Shown in pieces: positions 26,522 to 36,179 of a stretch of DNA of 64,000 nucleotides. Positions within the stretch are counted from its first letter, which is position 1. Each line of letters starts with the position of its first letter. Made by a program: the position numbers and the translations under genes. The notes under the pieces are model-generated. The model did not search any database and had not been told where the DNA came from. It worked only from the letters and a program-made list of their open reading frames with translations. The DNA lies in assembly GCF_002272925.1 (NCBI RefSeq), contig NZ_MLAR01000008.1:23536-87535 (forward strand), given 5' to 3'. This DNA comes from Helicobacter sp. 13S00401-1. Lineage in GTDB: Bacteria > Campylobacterota > Campylobacteria > Campylobacterales > Helicobacteraceae.

Positions 26522-27049
26522 ATGTTTGATCATATTAATAACTTCAAAGCCCAAGTCCACTACAGCGTGCCAAACACACTAGACATAAATAAAGCCTTAC
26601 AAGATAAACTTGATAAATGCAAAACCTCCAAAAACTGTAAGCAGCCTTTAGTTTTAACAAAAGGCTGCTTACTTAAAACTAAGTCTATGAAACAACAAGG
26701 CAAACCAAAACTCTACAAACCAACCACTTATGAAGAATTAAAAAAGTTAGTAAATAACCCAAATATAAATCTTGGCGAGATAGACACTAGCTTAATAACT
26801 AATATGGCCCATCTCTTTGAAGGCAGCAAAAGAGTAGATTTTAGTGGCATAGAAACATGGGATGTAAGTAAAGTCATAAACATGGCTAATATGTTTAATA
26901 ATGCAGTAAAGTTTAATCAGCCTTTAGATTCTTGGAATCTAAAAAATCTAAAATACTATAAATCCATGTTTTACAAAGCCAGTGCCTTTAAGCAAAACCT
27001 AGATATCTGGCATCTTAAAGATAAAAACTTACTTTTTACTAGGCCTTAA
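26522..27049 (+). CDS. DUF285 (BspA-like) repeat protein
   Basis: A 175-residue protein whose C-terminal half carries DUF285 / surface 26-residue repeats: TSLITNMAHLFEGSK, IETWDVSKVINMANMF, LDSWNLKNLKYYKSMF, LDIWHLKDKN. Such repeats occur in surface proteins of Helicobacter, Mycoplasma and others. No signal peptide or lipobox is seen, so it may be cytoplasmic or a truncated surface protein. SD AAAGGA lies upstream. It starts the accessory patch between flgS and hefC. Confidence 0.75.
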   Translation: MFDHINNFKAQVHYSVPNTLDINKALQDKLDKCKTSKNCKQPLVLTKGCLLKTKSMKQQGKPKLYKPTTYEELKKLVNNPNINLGEIDTSLITNMAHLFEGSKRVDFSGIETWDVSKVINMANMFNNAVKFNQPLDSWNLKNLKYYKSMFYKASAFKQNLDIWHLKDKNLLFTRP

Positions 27050-27116
27050 TCTTAAAAAATGGTGCTAATAAATATACTTAAAGTCTTTATCTTATTAAAT
27101 ACTATTTAACCACTAA

Positions 27117-27626
27117 ATAAGTACTTTTTTTAAAGGTTTCTTTAAAGGTTTTAGTGAAGCTGCAAGACCTCTTATGCCACTACTAAAAGGTATATGGGAT
27201 ATGGTAAAGATAGTCTTTGCTCCTATAGCTTTAATCTTTAATGCCCTCTTTGGTAACTTACAAAAATCAACTGGAGCCTTAGAAGACTTTAGTAGTACAG
27301 GTGAAAGAGTAGGTAAGTTTGTAGGTGAAGTGTTTTCTAATCTTTTTGATTTTATAAGTGGCATCATAGGAAAGATAAGTGGCTTTTTTACTGATACAAG
27401 AAACTTTATAGCTAGTATAGGAGATAAACTAGGACTTAATACTACAGTAGAGTTAAGTAAAACTAAGGCCCCACCAAAGGCAGCTGAACTACAAAACCTA
27501 GCAGTTAGTAAACCTACTGCAACTACTTCTACTAACTCTAGTGTTACTAATGCTAATACTATAACTATAGTTACAGGAGCTGATCCTAAAGAAGTAGTAA
27601 GGGCTGTAGCTACTTATAGTGATTAA
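27117..27626 (+). pseudogene. Phage tail tape-measure protein, C-terminal relic
   Basis: The open frame follows a stop at 27114 and reads TFFKGFFKGFSEAARPLM, then MPLLKGIWDMVKIVFAPIAL, hydrophobic helices, GKISGFFTDTRNF, a Thr/Ser/Asn-rich tail and DPKEVVRAVATYSD. Hydrophobic repeats with a polar tail and this ending are typical of the C-terminus of phage tape-measure proteins. The rest of such a gene (usually over 600 residues) is missing, and no other tail gene is nearby. An ATG at 27174 would allow a 150-residue product, but a decayed prophage fragment is more likely. Confidence 0.6.
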
Positions 27627-27949
27627 TCAAGATATCCAAGAGACCATCTTAAAAAAGCTACAGTTAGAGGCAGTGTTATAATAAACACAAATATACAAGG
27701 CAATACTTTCATTGCTAGTCTTCCTGTCCTTGTACCAACATCATTAAAGTCTTTCCATTGTAAAGGAGCGTTTTTATCTATAGGCATTTTTCTTTTTAGT
27801 TTTTGTTTTTTAGCGTAGTCATCTAAGCTTTTTTCAAAGGAGTTAAAACCATTAGCTATTTTTTCACCACCACCATTTACAAAAAAATTAAGTATTTTAA
27901 AAATGCCACTAATCATGAATATGCCTACAAGAAACGCTATAGCAATCAT
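27623..27949 (-). CDS. Small membrane protein, unknown function
   Basis: A 108-residue protein with hydrophobic segments at about 2-22 and 84-104 and a charged middle (KKQKLKRKMPIDKN). It overlaps the tape-measure relic tail to tail by four bases. No family recognised. It may belong to the phage remnant or be a resident gene. Confidence 0.5.
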   Translation of the reverse strand: MIAIAFLVGIFMISGIFKILNFFVNGGGEKIANGFNSFEKSLDDYAKKQKLKRKMPIDKNAPLQWKDFNDVGTRTGRLAMKVLPCIFVFIITLPLTVAFLRWSLGYLD

Positions 27950-28133
27950 AAATCTGCTCCTTTGCTTAGAATTTTAGTTTAACTCACTACATTAAAACAA
28001 AATACACATAAATTGTCAATATATGTTTATAAAAACAAATCACTTACACCATCTTTACACGTAAGATCATTGTAAGACCACATATAGTCATTTATTGGCA
28101 TAATATAAACAAAAGTTATAAAGAAGTACAAGC

Positions 28134-28428
28134 ATGACACTTATCATAACAAGCCTAAGTGAAAAAACCTTAAAGCTATAAAAGACTTGATATTAAAACT
28201 AGATTCTGAAACAACCTTTAAAAGCGCAGACAGATTTAATAACGAGTTGTTTGCGAAAATACAAAGCATACCCTACATGCCTTATCGCTTTAAAAAATCA
28301 GATACTTAATAGAAATAATGTAAGAGACCTAATCTATAAAGGCTATGTTGTTATCTTTGAGATTAATGATGAGAGTATAGTCATCTTATCGATATAGACA
28401 CAACCTTCCTAGTTTGTTAGATGACTAG
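28134..28428 (+). pseudogene. RelE/ParE-type toxin gene broken by frameshifts
   Basis: Starting from ATG at 28134, pieces in different frames read as one ParE-family toxin: SLSEKTLK, then KAIKDLILKLDSETTFKSAD, NNELFAKIQSIPYMPYRFKK, NNVRDLIYKGYVVIFEIND and ESIVILSI, then YRHNLPSLLDD. At least three shifts are needed (near 28180, 28300 and 28395). TATAAT-like TAATATAAAC lies upstream. No antitoxin frame is seen before it, so the toxin was probably lost after its partner. Confidence 0.7.
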
Positions 28429-28812
28429 CCTAAGTTTTAATAAATCTTTTTTTTAAAACACCTGCCTACTAACTCACACCCACTTTTTTCTCTAGCCTTT
28501 AGACTACCTAGTGAGTGAGTTTAGTGCAAAAGTCTGGGTAATAACCATCATTTTATATATGTTCTAAAATAGATTCTAAGTAAGCCTATGTGCATAGCCA
28601 CTTAGCCTACCTACATAGGCTATAAGCGAATCAAGTTTTTTTTAAACGCAAAAATTTAAAAACGCTATAACTCTTTATAGTCTCTATTTTAGTAACAAAA
28701 AAGATAGTTATAAGCTACATAAGATAAATTGAAGTAGGTGTGGGGAAGAGATAAGACTAAGTAAAGTTTGAGGCCAAAAAGCCTCTTTACTAAAAGCTTG
28801 TTAAGTAAAAAG
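28429..28812. other. Intergenic, no gene seen
   Basis: About 380 bases of AT-rich DNA. The only structure is an inverted repeat AGCCTATGT / ACATAGGCT (28583-28591, 28613-28621) with a 21-base loop. Confidence 0.5.
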
Positions 28813-29664
28813 TTAGGCCTTTAGTATTTTTTGTCTAACTATGGATGCATCAGGCAAGTCAAAGTTTTTATCTTTGATCTTAGACTTTATATCTTCAAAA
28901 GTATTTTTAGTGTGATCATAAGTGATTATAACTATCTCATCACCATCTTTTAAAAATCTTGTTTCACCTAGATGAGTGTAGCGTGTAGCACCTATTGCTA
29001 TAAGTATGTGTCCTGGGCAAGAGGCATTATTTATGATCTCATTTAAGTTTTCTAGTACTGAAAAGTCTTGTTGAGTGTTTAGTTTTTTAACTATCCACTC
29101 TATTAACTTCTCATAAAAGTAACTATAGCTTGCTATCTCAGAGTTTTCTCCATACTCATACACCTCTCCATCACTTAGCAAAAATGCAGTTATAGAGTAC
29201 TTATCACAAATCCCACCCTTACTAAACTTATCTATCTTTATCTTTTTGTTGCCCATACCCTTTGAAGCTATAGAAAAATTCTTCTTTTGGGAGATCTTTG
29301 TGGCACTTTTATCATTCCTAACTGAAGTATCATCAAAGGCCATGAAGTACTTAGGCAGTAATGTTTCTATCTTGCCATCTTTATAAACTACTTCACACTC
29401 TAAGGCTATCTCTGGTTCAGCTTGTACTTCAGCTTTTGGGTCTTGTGGTAGTACGACTTTAGAGTTATCTATGCAGTATCTTCCTAGAAAATCTTTTGAG
29501 CCAGGTATATAAAAAGGAAAGATCCCCTTAGGCGCACCCTCTTCATCTGCTTTGACGTTATGAAAGTCACTTGCTTCCCCAGCTTGTTCTAAATGGCCAG
29601 CAAAGTTTCCTGCTACGCCAAAACACATACATTGTTTTATGTCACAACTATTTTCTTCAATCAT
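28813..29664 (-). CDS. DUF5718-family protein
   Basis: The 283-residue soluble protein begins with CMCFGVAGNFAGHLEQAGEA, the mark of a conserved family of Campylobacter/Helicobacter proteins that I recall as DUF5718. ISQKKNFSIASKGMG and PGHILIAIGATRYTHLGETR recall a fumarylacetoacetase-like fold, but no catalytic set is evident. No signal peptide. It stands alone, flanked by gaps of 380 and 500 bases. Function unknown. Confidence 0.65.
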   Translation of the reverse strand: MIEENSCDIKQCMCFGVAGNFAGHLEQAGEASDFHNVKADEEGAPKGIFPFYIPGSKDFLGRYCIDNSKVVLPQDPKAEVQAEPEIALECEVVYKDGKIETLLPKYFMAFDDTSVRNDKSATKISQKKNFSIASKGMGNKKIKIDKFSKGGICDKYSITAFLLSDGEVYEYGENSEIASYSYFYEKLIEWIVKKLNTQQDFSVLENLNEIINNASCPGHILIAIGATRYTHLGETRFLKDGDEIVIITYDHTKNTFEDIKSKIKDKNFDLPDASIVRQKILKA

Positions 29665-30162
29665 AATAAACTCCTACGTTTGATGGCAAAACTAAAAATG
29701 ATATATTTATCAAAATTTTTTAATATGCGTATAAAAAACACAAATAAAAAATATTTATTTTATTTCTAGTAGAAAAAAGTTACATTTTATATTTTTAAGC
29801 CTCTTAAAAAAAATAAAAATAAAAACTAATGCGTATAGAATCCATACATTTTAAATAGTATAAAGTAACTTAAAGTAACTAAAATAAGGCTATAAAAATA
29901 GACAATGCTAAAACTGTAAAGATATTACAACAATGCAATGCAAAAAGAATCTAAAAAATGGGAAAAAAGTGCTTATAGCCATATAAACAAAGTAAAAAGA
30001 ATGCAGATTCTAAAAATAAGAGTCTTTAAAAGATATTACAGTAAGAAAAATCTTTAAAAGGCAAGAAAAACTTTAAGTACTTTAAGGTATAGATTCTATC
30101 TTAATGTTAAAGGCCCTTGCAAGCAGCCCTTAAAACTTGCTTGCAAAGAAAACCTAGCTTTT
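29665..30162. other. Intergenic, very AT-rich, no gene seen
   Basis: About 500 bases separate the DUF5718 gene from the hefC stop. It is A/T-rich with no open frame of note. It ends with the hairpin at 30117-30146. Confidence 0.5.
30117..30146 (-). terminator. Hairpin after hefC
   Basis: TTGCAAGCA (30117-30125) pairs with TGCTTGCAA (30138-30146) around a 12-base loop, 17 bases beyond the hefC stop. Probably terminates the efflux operon; the U tract is short. Confidence 0.55.
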
Positions 30163-33100
30163 TTAAAACTTATCTTCTTTTTTAGGTTTATATAAATTTT
30201 TAAGCTTATCATCAAGTGGTGCTACAACCCTATAAAATACAGGTATAACAAGCAAACTTAAAAGCATACTTAAGATTAACCCACCTATCATAGATATACC
30301 TATAGGTTGCTTCATAGAACTTCCATCCCCTCCAGCTATAGCAAGAGGCAGCATACCTACCACCATGGCAATAGTAGTCATAAGTATAGGCCGCAAACGC
30401 TCACTCCCTGCAAAGATTATAGCCTCCCTACTATCCATACCCTCCTTCCGCTTTTCATTAGCAATATCTACTAGTAAGGTTGCGTTCTTTCCAACCATAC
30501 CTATGAGGAGGATTAGCCCCATGGTAGAAAACATACTCATAGCAGTTCCTGAAAGCTTGATAGCAAAGAAGGCTCCTGCAAAACTTAAAGGCATAGTTAT
30601 CATAATAACTAGTGGCAGTAAGAAGCTTTCATAAAGGGCAGCTAAGATTAGATAGATAAGTATAAATGCCATAGTTATAGCTGTACCAAAGGCTTGTGAA
30701 GCTTCTGACTGATTATCAGCTTGTCCTAAGAAAGCATAGCCTGCAGTTGGTTCTAGCCACTTATCTTTGTTTTTATTAACTATATCTATCACTTGCCCTA
30801 AACTCATGCCATGTGCTGGAGTTGCAGCTACAGTTATACTTCTTTGTCTAGCATACCTATTAATAGTACTAGGTGAAGTTTGCTCAGTTATGGTTACTAG
30901 CCCATCTAAGAATATTAAATTACCATCACTGCTTCTAACTTGAAGACGTTTAATATCTTCAGGAGTGTAGCGTTTATCATCAGGCACTCTCATAGTGATG
31001 TCATACTCTTTTCCATCTTCTTTAAAGTAGGCAATACGTGTTTCACCAGAAAAAGCTGCTCCTATAGCTTGTCCTATATCTTGAGCTGTGATTCCATACT
31101 TTGCAGCGATTGATTTAATAACATGGATTCTATATTCAGGTTGATAGTCTGAAGTAGAAAGGTGGAAGTTTTCTAACTTACCTTTAAGTTCAGGATCAGT
31201 CTTTAAAAACTCACTTAACTTTTTAACGCTTTTTTGCATGACAGCTTCAACAGGTGCATAAACTACTACTTGGAAAGGCGAGTTATCACTTCCTCCACCA
31301 ACTAAAGGCACCTCAGCTGGGGCTATAAGCATATTTTTTGCATCAGGTTGGGCCCTTATCTCTTTTGCAACTTGATCCATAATCTCAAACTCACCAGCAC
31401 CTTTTATATGCTTTCTTTCTTCATAAGGCTTTAAAGCCACATACAAGGTAGCAACAAACACGCTTTGTATAGTTCCAGGTCCTACTTCAACTGTGACGTA
31501 TTTAACATAAGGATTTTTCTTAATTAAGCTTTCAAAAAGCATGGCCTTTCTTTTCATATCAGTTATTGATATGCCTGGAGTATTTCTCATATAGATCATA
31601 AACTGGCTTCTATCTTCTTTTAGCATAAACTCATTACCCAAAGTGCTAGCTACATATAAAGAAGCCCCAAAGATTCCAAAGATAACCACTACCACTAAAG
31701 TCATGCTTTTTTTAGTAGCAACTATCCAAGTAACTATAGCTTTATAACCCGCATCCATCTTATCAAAGAAGGGCTTACTCCAATGATAAAACTTAGAGGG
31801 CTTAGGGGTAACTATGATAGAAGAAAACATAGGTATAACAGTTGTAGCTACAACATAACTTACAGCAACTGCTAAGGCTACAGTTACTCCAAAGCTTTGG
31901 AAAAAGCGCCCTACTATCCCAGACATAGTTCCAACTGGGATAAACACAGATAAAAGCATGGCAGAGATGGCAATGATAGCAAAGCCTATCTCTCTAACCC
32001 CCTCATATGCAGCTTCCCTTTTCCGCAGTCCGCTTTCTAGCTTTTTGTGTATGTTTTCTATAACAACTATAGCGTCATCTATAATGATACCAATACTAAG
32101 CGTTATGGCAATAAGCGTCATCATATTAAGGCTATAGCCTACCATACGTAAAAGCATAAAGACTGCTAAGACAGAAACTGGTATAGATATAGCTGAAACT
32201 ATAGTTATACCAAAGTCACGTAGGAAGAAAAACACAACTATAACAGCTAGCAATCCACCAAGTGCTAAGTCAAACTCAACATCTTTTATAGAGCTTCTAG
32301 TAAAAGTTGTAGTATCTCTAAATATAGATATATCATAGCCTGGGCTTACTTCTCTCATAGCTGGAAGCTCTTTATAAACTGCATCAGCTATAGCTATCTC
32401 ATTAGCCCCAGTTATCTTTTGTACTTCAAAGATAACGCCTTGTTTTCTATCAAAAGATGCATAGGTCTTTTCTTCTTGTAAGTCATCTTTAACTTGTGCT
32501 ATATCTTTAAGCCTTAGGCCATCTTTAACACGTATATTTTCTATATCTTTTACTGTGTAACCATTAGCATCTGTGATAACAGAGAACTCTTTTTTAGATG
32601 TAACTAGTCTTCCACCATCTATCTCCAAGTTTTGATTACCTATGATAGTTGCAAGTTGAGGATAGGTGATTCCATACTTATTCATCAAAGTTGGATCTGG
32701 ATAGATTTTAATCTGTCTAGCCCTATAACCTGCCATCTGCACGTTACCAACCCCGCTAATGCGCTGAAGCATAGGGCCTATAACGTTATTAGCATGTTTC
32801 ATCATCTCAGTTACTGGGATGGTATCACTTCTCATAAAAACTGAAACTATAGGTGTACTTCCAGTATCAACTTTTCTAATAGTTGGAGAATTTACATCAC
32901 TATCAAGTTGAACAGTTGAAACTTTATCTCTAACGTCATTAACTGCTTCATCTATTGGCTTATCTAGCTGAAACTGTATGGTTACTATACTAGTGTTTCT
33001 TGCTGAGTTAGAAGTAACACTTTTTAAGCCATCTATACCCATAACAGCTTGTTCTATCCTATCTGTAACCTTAGTTTCTACAGTCTCTGGACTAGCGCCT

Positions 33101-33249
33101 GGATAAGTAGTTATAACAACAACTACAGGTATATCTATATCTGGGAATAGTGCTTTTGGAATCTTTTCTAAAGACTGGATTCCAAAAAACACTAAGGCAA
33201 TGGCAAACATTAAAGTGGTAACTGGGCGAGTTATGGCTAGTTTATACAT
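30163..33249 (-). CDS. hefC: RND efflux transporter HefC (AcrB family)
   Basis: A 1028-residue inner-membrane pump. The first helix follows MYKLAITRPVTTLMFAIAL; periplasmic loops include FPDIDIPVVVVITTYPGASP; the proton-relay Asp pair lies in GIIIDDAIVVIENIHKKLESG (about 385-405). The second half has the matching GLILLIGMVGKNATLLVD and RLRPILMTTIAM. With HefB and HefA it would form a tripartite pump for drugs, bile salts and other amphiphiles, as in H. pylori (HP0607). Confidence 0.95.
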   Translation of the reverse strand: MYKLAITRPVTTLMFAIALVFFGIQSLEKIPKALFPDIDIPVVVVITTYPGASPETVETKVTDRIEQAVMGIDGLKSVTSNSARNTSIVTIQFQLDKPIDEAVNDVRDKVSTVQLDSDVNSPTIRKVDTGSTPIVSVFMRSDTIPVTEMMKHANNVIGPMLQRISGVGNVQMAGYRARQIKIYPDPTLMNKYGITYPQLATIIGNQNLEIDGGRLVTSKKEFSVITDANGYTVKDIENIRVKDGLRLKDIAQVKDDLQEEKTYASFDRKQGVIFEVQKITGANEIAIADAVYKELPAMREVSPGYDISIFRDTTTFTRSSIKDVEFDLALGGLLAVIVVFFFLRDFGITIVSAISIPVSVLAVFMLLRMVGYSLNMMTLIAITLSIGIIIDDAIVVIENIHKKLESGLRKREAAYEGVREIGFAIIAISAMLLSVFIPVGTMSGIVGRFFQSFGVTVALAVAVSYVVATTVIPMFSSIIVTPKPSKFYHWSKPFFDKMDAGYKAIVTWIVATKKSMTLVVVVIFGIFGASLYVASTLGNEFMLKEDRSQFMIYMRNTPGISITDMKRKAMLFESLIKKNPYVKYVTVEVGPGTIQSVFVATLYVALKPYEERKHIKGAGEFEIMDQVAKEIRAQPDAKNMLIAPAEVPLVGGGSDNSPFQVVVYAPVEAVMQKSVKKLSEFLKTDPELKGKLENFHLSTSDYQPEYRIHVIKSIAAKYGITAQDIGQAIGAAFSGETRIAYFKEDGKEYDITMRVPDDKRYTPEDIKRLQVRSSDGNLIFLDGLVTITEQTSPSTINRYARQRSITVAATPAHGMSLGQVIDIVNKNKDKWLEPTAGYAFLGQADNQSEASQAFGTAITMAFILIYLILAALYESFLLPLVIMITMPLSFAGAFFAIKLSGTAMSMFSTMGLILLIGMVGKNATLLVDIANEKRKEGMDSREAIIFAGSERLRPILMTTIAMVVGMLPLAIAGGDGSSMKQPIGISMIGGLILSMLLSLLVIPVFYRVVAPLDDKLKNLYKPKKEDKF

Positions 33250-33261
33250 AGTTTAGGTACT

Positions 33262-33999
33262 CTACTTTTTAGTTGTTGTAGTTGTAGCTACTGGTGGTTT
33301 AGTGTCTTTAGTGAGTATATAGCCATCTCCAAAAAGTCCAGGTTGGGCATCATCACTAATACTTGCTTCAGCAGTAACTTTTCTAGTGTTTACATCTATA
33401 GTTGGGTAGATCTTATAAATCTTTGCTTCTTGATACTTACCATCACCATCTACTGAGTACTTATAGATATCTCCAACTTTTACATCATTTATATACTTAG
33501 AATCAAATTGTATAACCATCTTTTTCTTATCACTTACTAGTCTAAAAAGAGTAGTTGAAACACCTTGTACACCATTGCCAAGTTCTGTATTTTTAGAAGC
33601 TATTACTCCATCAAATGGTGCTTTTAATATAGTGTCATTATAAAGTGCCATGTTGTAGTTATAAGCACTTTCAAGATTCTTATAGTTTGAGTAGTTTTGC
33701 TCTAAAGTATTTTTATCAACAGCACTACCACTTCTTTGATATCTTTCATATTGGGCTTTTGCAAAGTCATACTGACTTTTAGCACCATTTACATTAGCAA
33801 GCTTATCTTGGTTTGCAAGGCTTAATAAAACTTCACCTTTTTTAACTTTAGAGCCTACATCTACATCTATCTTATCTACTATGCCTGCGCTATTTAAAGC
33901 AAGGTTAGAATCCCTAAGGGCTGCTACATTAAAGATAGCATAAACCTCATCAGCCATAGCCAAACTTGCACACATTAAAGTTATTAGTAAAATTCGCAT
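33262..33999 (-). CDS. hefB: Efflux membrane-fusion protein HefB
   Basis: A 245-residue periplasmic adaptor with a signal peptide (about 1-16). A lipoyl/barrel-sandwich domain (DKIDVDVGSKVKKGEVLLSL ahead of a helical hairpin, then KAPFDGVIASKNTELGNGVQ) is followed by a beta-barrel segment. The length matches the short H. pylori HefB (HP0606), which is smaller than AcrA. It lies 12 bases from hefC and 10 from hefA. Confidence 0.92.
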   Translation of the reverse strand: MRILLITLMCASLAMADEVYAIFNVAALRDSNLALNSAGIVDKIDVDVGSKVKKGEVLLSLANQDKLANVNGAKSQYDFAKAQYERYQRSGSAVDKNTLEQNYSNYKNLESAYNYNMALYNDTILKAPFDGVIASKNTELGNGVQGVSTTLFRLVSDKKKMVIQFDSKYINDVKVGDIYKYSVDGDGKYQEAKIYKIYPTIDVNTRKVTAEASISDDAQPGLFGDGYILTKDTKPPVATTTTTKK

Positions 34000-34009
34000 T
34001 GGGATTCCT

Positions 34010-35509
34010 TTATTTTATGTAATCTTCTAGATCTTGTCCGCTATAGAATATGTAGTTAGCCTTTTGTAGCTCGTAGTTATTAAGACTTTGTACATAAGTA
34101 GCCTCTGCACTGTACTTAGTTGAAAGAGCTTGTAAATAATCAGCAAAAGTGATTAAGTTAGAATCATATTTCTTCTTAATATTTTCAAAAGATATATTTG
34201 CACTCTCTAACCCTGCCCTTGAGCTAATGATCTGATTTCTGGCTACCTCTATACTTTTTCTATAAAACTCTACATCTTTGTTTTGTTCTAGCTTTTTGTA
34301 ATCTATCTGCTTTTGAGTAGCTAGGTAGGAATACATTAAAGACTGTTTTTGTATGCCTAGCCCTATCTTATCAAAAAGCTTATAGGTTAAAGTAAGCGTT
34401 AGAGTATTTAAGTTAGTAGCAAAGTTTGCCCCAAAGATAGGGTTTGCAAGCTGTTCTGGTGTGATGTAGTTAGGAACTTGTATGTTAAAAGTATAAGTGT
34501 TTGATAAATCTAGTGTTGGATAAAAGTTTAACTGCTTGTTAGTAAAGCTAAGGTTTTGGTTTTGATACATAAGAGACTGGATGTCTGCTCTTTGTTCTAC
34601 TTTGTAGATTGGATCTTTTATAGCCTCTACATAAACACCTTTCATATCTTTGTTAGTAAGATACTTAATAGTTAGTCTTGATTGCTCAACTGAAAGAGCA
34701 GCATTTTGTATGTCATACTCAGTTAAACTAGCTTGGGCCTTTAAAGATTCTAAGTCATCAATGGTACTTAACCCTTGGCCATAAAGCTTAGAAACTCTAT
34801 CTATATCTTCATTAATCTGTTTTAGCTTTTGCTGTAAGGATGTCTCATTAGCGAGATTAGTAAAGTAGGCATAGTATTGTTGTATAACTTGAAGATAAAG
34901 GCTTTCTTTTAGATACTTTCTATCTTCTACTGACTTTTGTAAAAGTGCCTCCTTACCTCTAACATTATTGATATCAGCAAAACCATTGAAGATATTAACC
35001 GAAGCAGTTACTTGAGCAGCTTGAGTTTGATAGCTTAGTGAGCCTTTATTTTGCTGATCAAAGGAGTAGCCAACATCAACACGTGGGATAAAGCTTAACT
35101 GGGCTACTGTCTTATCCTTGCTAGCTTGTCTTACTAAAAGATCATCTGCTTGTAAGGATAAGTTATTATCAACACCTTTTAAAAGGTCTCTTAAAGACAT
35201 AGCATTTGGACTATCTTTTTGACTCTTAAAAGTCTCAAGTATAGAGTTCTCATCTATATTATCTGCTTGCACGGCCTCTTGAAGATCTGTATCTCTATCT
35301 GATAAAGAACTCGGCGATAAAGCATTTGGTGATTGCATACTTTGTGCCAAGATACTTTGAACTGAGTTAGCCGGAGTAATCTCACTTTGCTTTAGCTTAT
35401 CTACTGTGTTTTTTTGTGTAGCCTTGCTTTTTGTGCTATCTGCCATGGTCTTTGCATTTAGGCCAAGACAAACCGTGGCAACCATTAAAAGTATCTTAAT
35501 AGGGTTCAT
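34010..35509 (-). CDS. hefA: Outer-membrane efflux protein HefA (TolC family)
   Basis: A 499-residue exported protein with a signal peptide (about 1-19). A Ser/Thr/Asn-rich spacer (about 20-120) precedes the TolC helical barrel repeats (about 125-495), rich in Gln/Asn/Leu, with YGQGLSTIDDLESLKAQASL and KYDSNLITFADYLQAL in matching places of the two halves. It forms the outer-membrane channel of the Hef pump. In order: hefA, hefB, hefC. Confidence 0.92.
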   Translation of the reverse strand: MNPIKILLMVATVCLGLNAKTMADSTKSKATQKNTVDKLKQSEITPANSVQSILAQSMQSPNALSPSSLSDRDTDLQEAVQADNIDENSILETFKSQKDSPNAMSLRDLLKGVDNNLSLQADDLLVRQASKDKTVAQLSFIPRVDVGYSFDQQNKGSLSYQTQAAQVTASVNIFNGFADINNVRGKEALLQKSVEDRKYLKESLYLQVIQQYYAYFTNLANETSLQQKLKQINEDIDRVSKLYGQGLSTIDDLESLKAQASLTEYDIQNAALSVEQSRLTIKYLTNKDMKGVYVEAIKDPIYKVEQRADIQSLMYQNQNLSFTNKQLNFYPTLDLSNTYTFNIQVPNYITPEQLANPIFGANFATNLNTLTLTLTYKLFDKIGLGIQKQSLMYSYLATQKQIDYKKLEQNKDVEFYRKSIEVARNQIISSRAGLESANISFENIKKKYDSNLITFADYLQALSTKYSAEATYVQSLNNYELQKANYIFYSGQDLEDYIK

Positions 35510-35551
35510 AAACTTTCCTTATATTAAAGCTCTCATTTGGTTTTGGGCTTT

Positions 35552-36178
35552 TTACTTTAGTGCTAAAAAATTTTCTAGAATCTTCATGCCAGAGTTATGA
35601 GACTTTTCTGGGTGAGGTTGGATTCCAAAGATGTTATCCTTCCCAACTATAGAAGCAAAAGTTACGCCATACTCACATCTCGCCAAAAGTGCGTCTTTTT
35701 CACACTCCATATAAAAGCCATGATCAAAGTAGAGATAAAACTCATCTTCTAATCCATCAAGCAAAGGAGAGGCACTAGTTTTATAGTTTTTATTCCATCC
35801 GATGTGAGGAACTTTTATCTTACCTTCTTCAAAAGCTTTTAAGGATTTAAAACCTTTTACCTCACCTTTTAAAAGTCCTAAGCCTTCATGACTTCCAAAC
35901 TCATAGCCTCTTTCAAAAAGGATCTGCGCACCAAGGCAGATACCAAGCATATATCTTCCACTTTTAGCAAACTCTAAAACAGATTCTAAGCTATTAGTCT
36001 CTGCAAGATTGCTCATAGCCTTTTGAAAAGAACCAACTCCTGGGAGGATTAACTTATCAAAACTTTTTAGATTATTAGCATTTGCTAAGGCAACATTACT
36101 TTTAGAATCTATGAAGTTAAGGCAACGCAAGACATTTGCAACATTGCCAACTTTATAGTCTAATACGCCTATATTCAA
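35552..36178 (-). CDS. hisH: Imidazole glycerol phosphate synthase subunit HisH-type glutamine amidotransferase
   Basis: A 208-residue class I glutamine amidotransferase. It has MNIGVLDYKVGNVANVLRCL, LPGVGSFQKAM, the nucleophile Cys in YMLGICLGAQILFERG and the His-Glu pair in GIQPHPEKS. With HisF it would supply ammonia in histidine synthesis, but hisF is not in the window, and HisH-like proteins also serve in surface-sugar (legionaminic, pseudaminic) pathways. One base separates it from the DsbG-like gene upstream, and 42 from hefA downstream. Its biosynthetic role is therefore open. Confidence 0.82.
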   Translation of the reverse strand: MNIGVLDYKVGNVANVLRCLNFIDSKSNVALANANNLKSFDKLILPGVGSFQKAMSNLAETNSLESVLEFAKSGRYMLGICLGAQILFERGYEFGSHEGLGLLKGEVKGFKSLKAFEEGKIKVPHIGWNKNYKTSASPLLDGLEDEFYLYFDHGFYMECEKDALLARCEYGVTFASIVGKDNIFGIQPHPEKSHNSGMKILENFLALK

Positions 36179-36179
36179 A

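Noticed and set aside
27174..27626. Tape-measure fragment as an intact 150-residue gene
   Set aside because: The frame continues upstream of the ATG with matching sequence until a stop, the ATG lacks a good SD, and the family is several times longer.
28583..28621. Inverted repeat AGCCTATGT / ACATAGGCT as a terminator or operator
   Set aside because: Loop of 21 bases, far from any intact gene, no U tract or promoter; kept only as a note for the gap.
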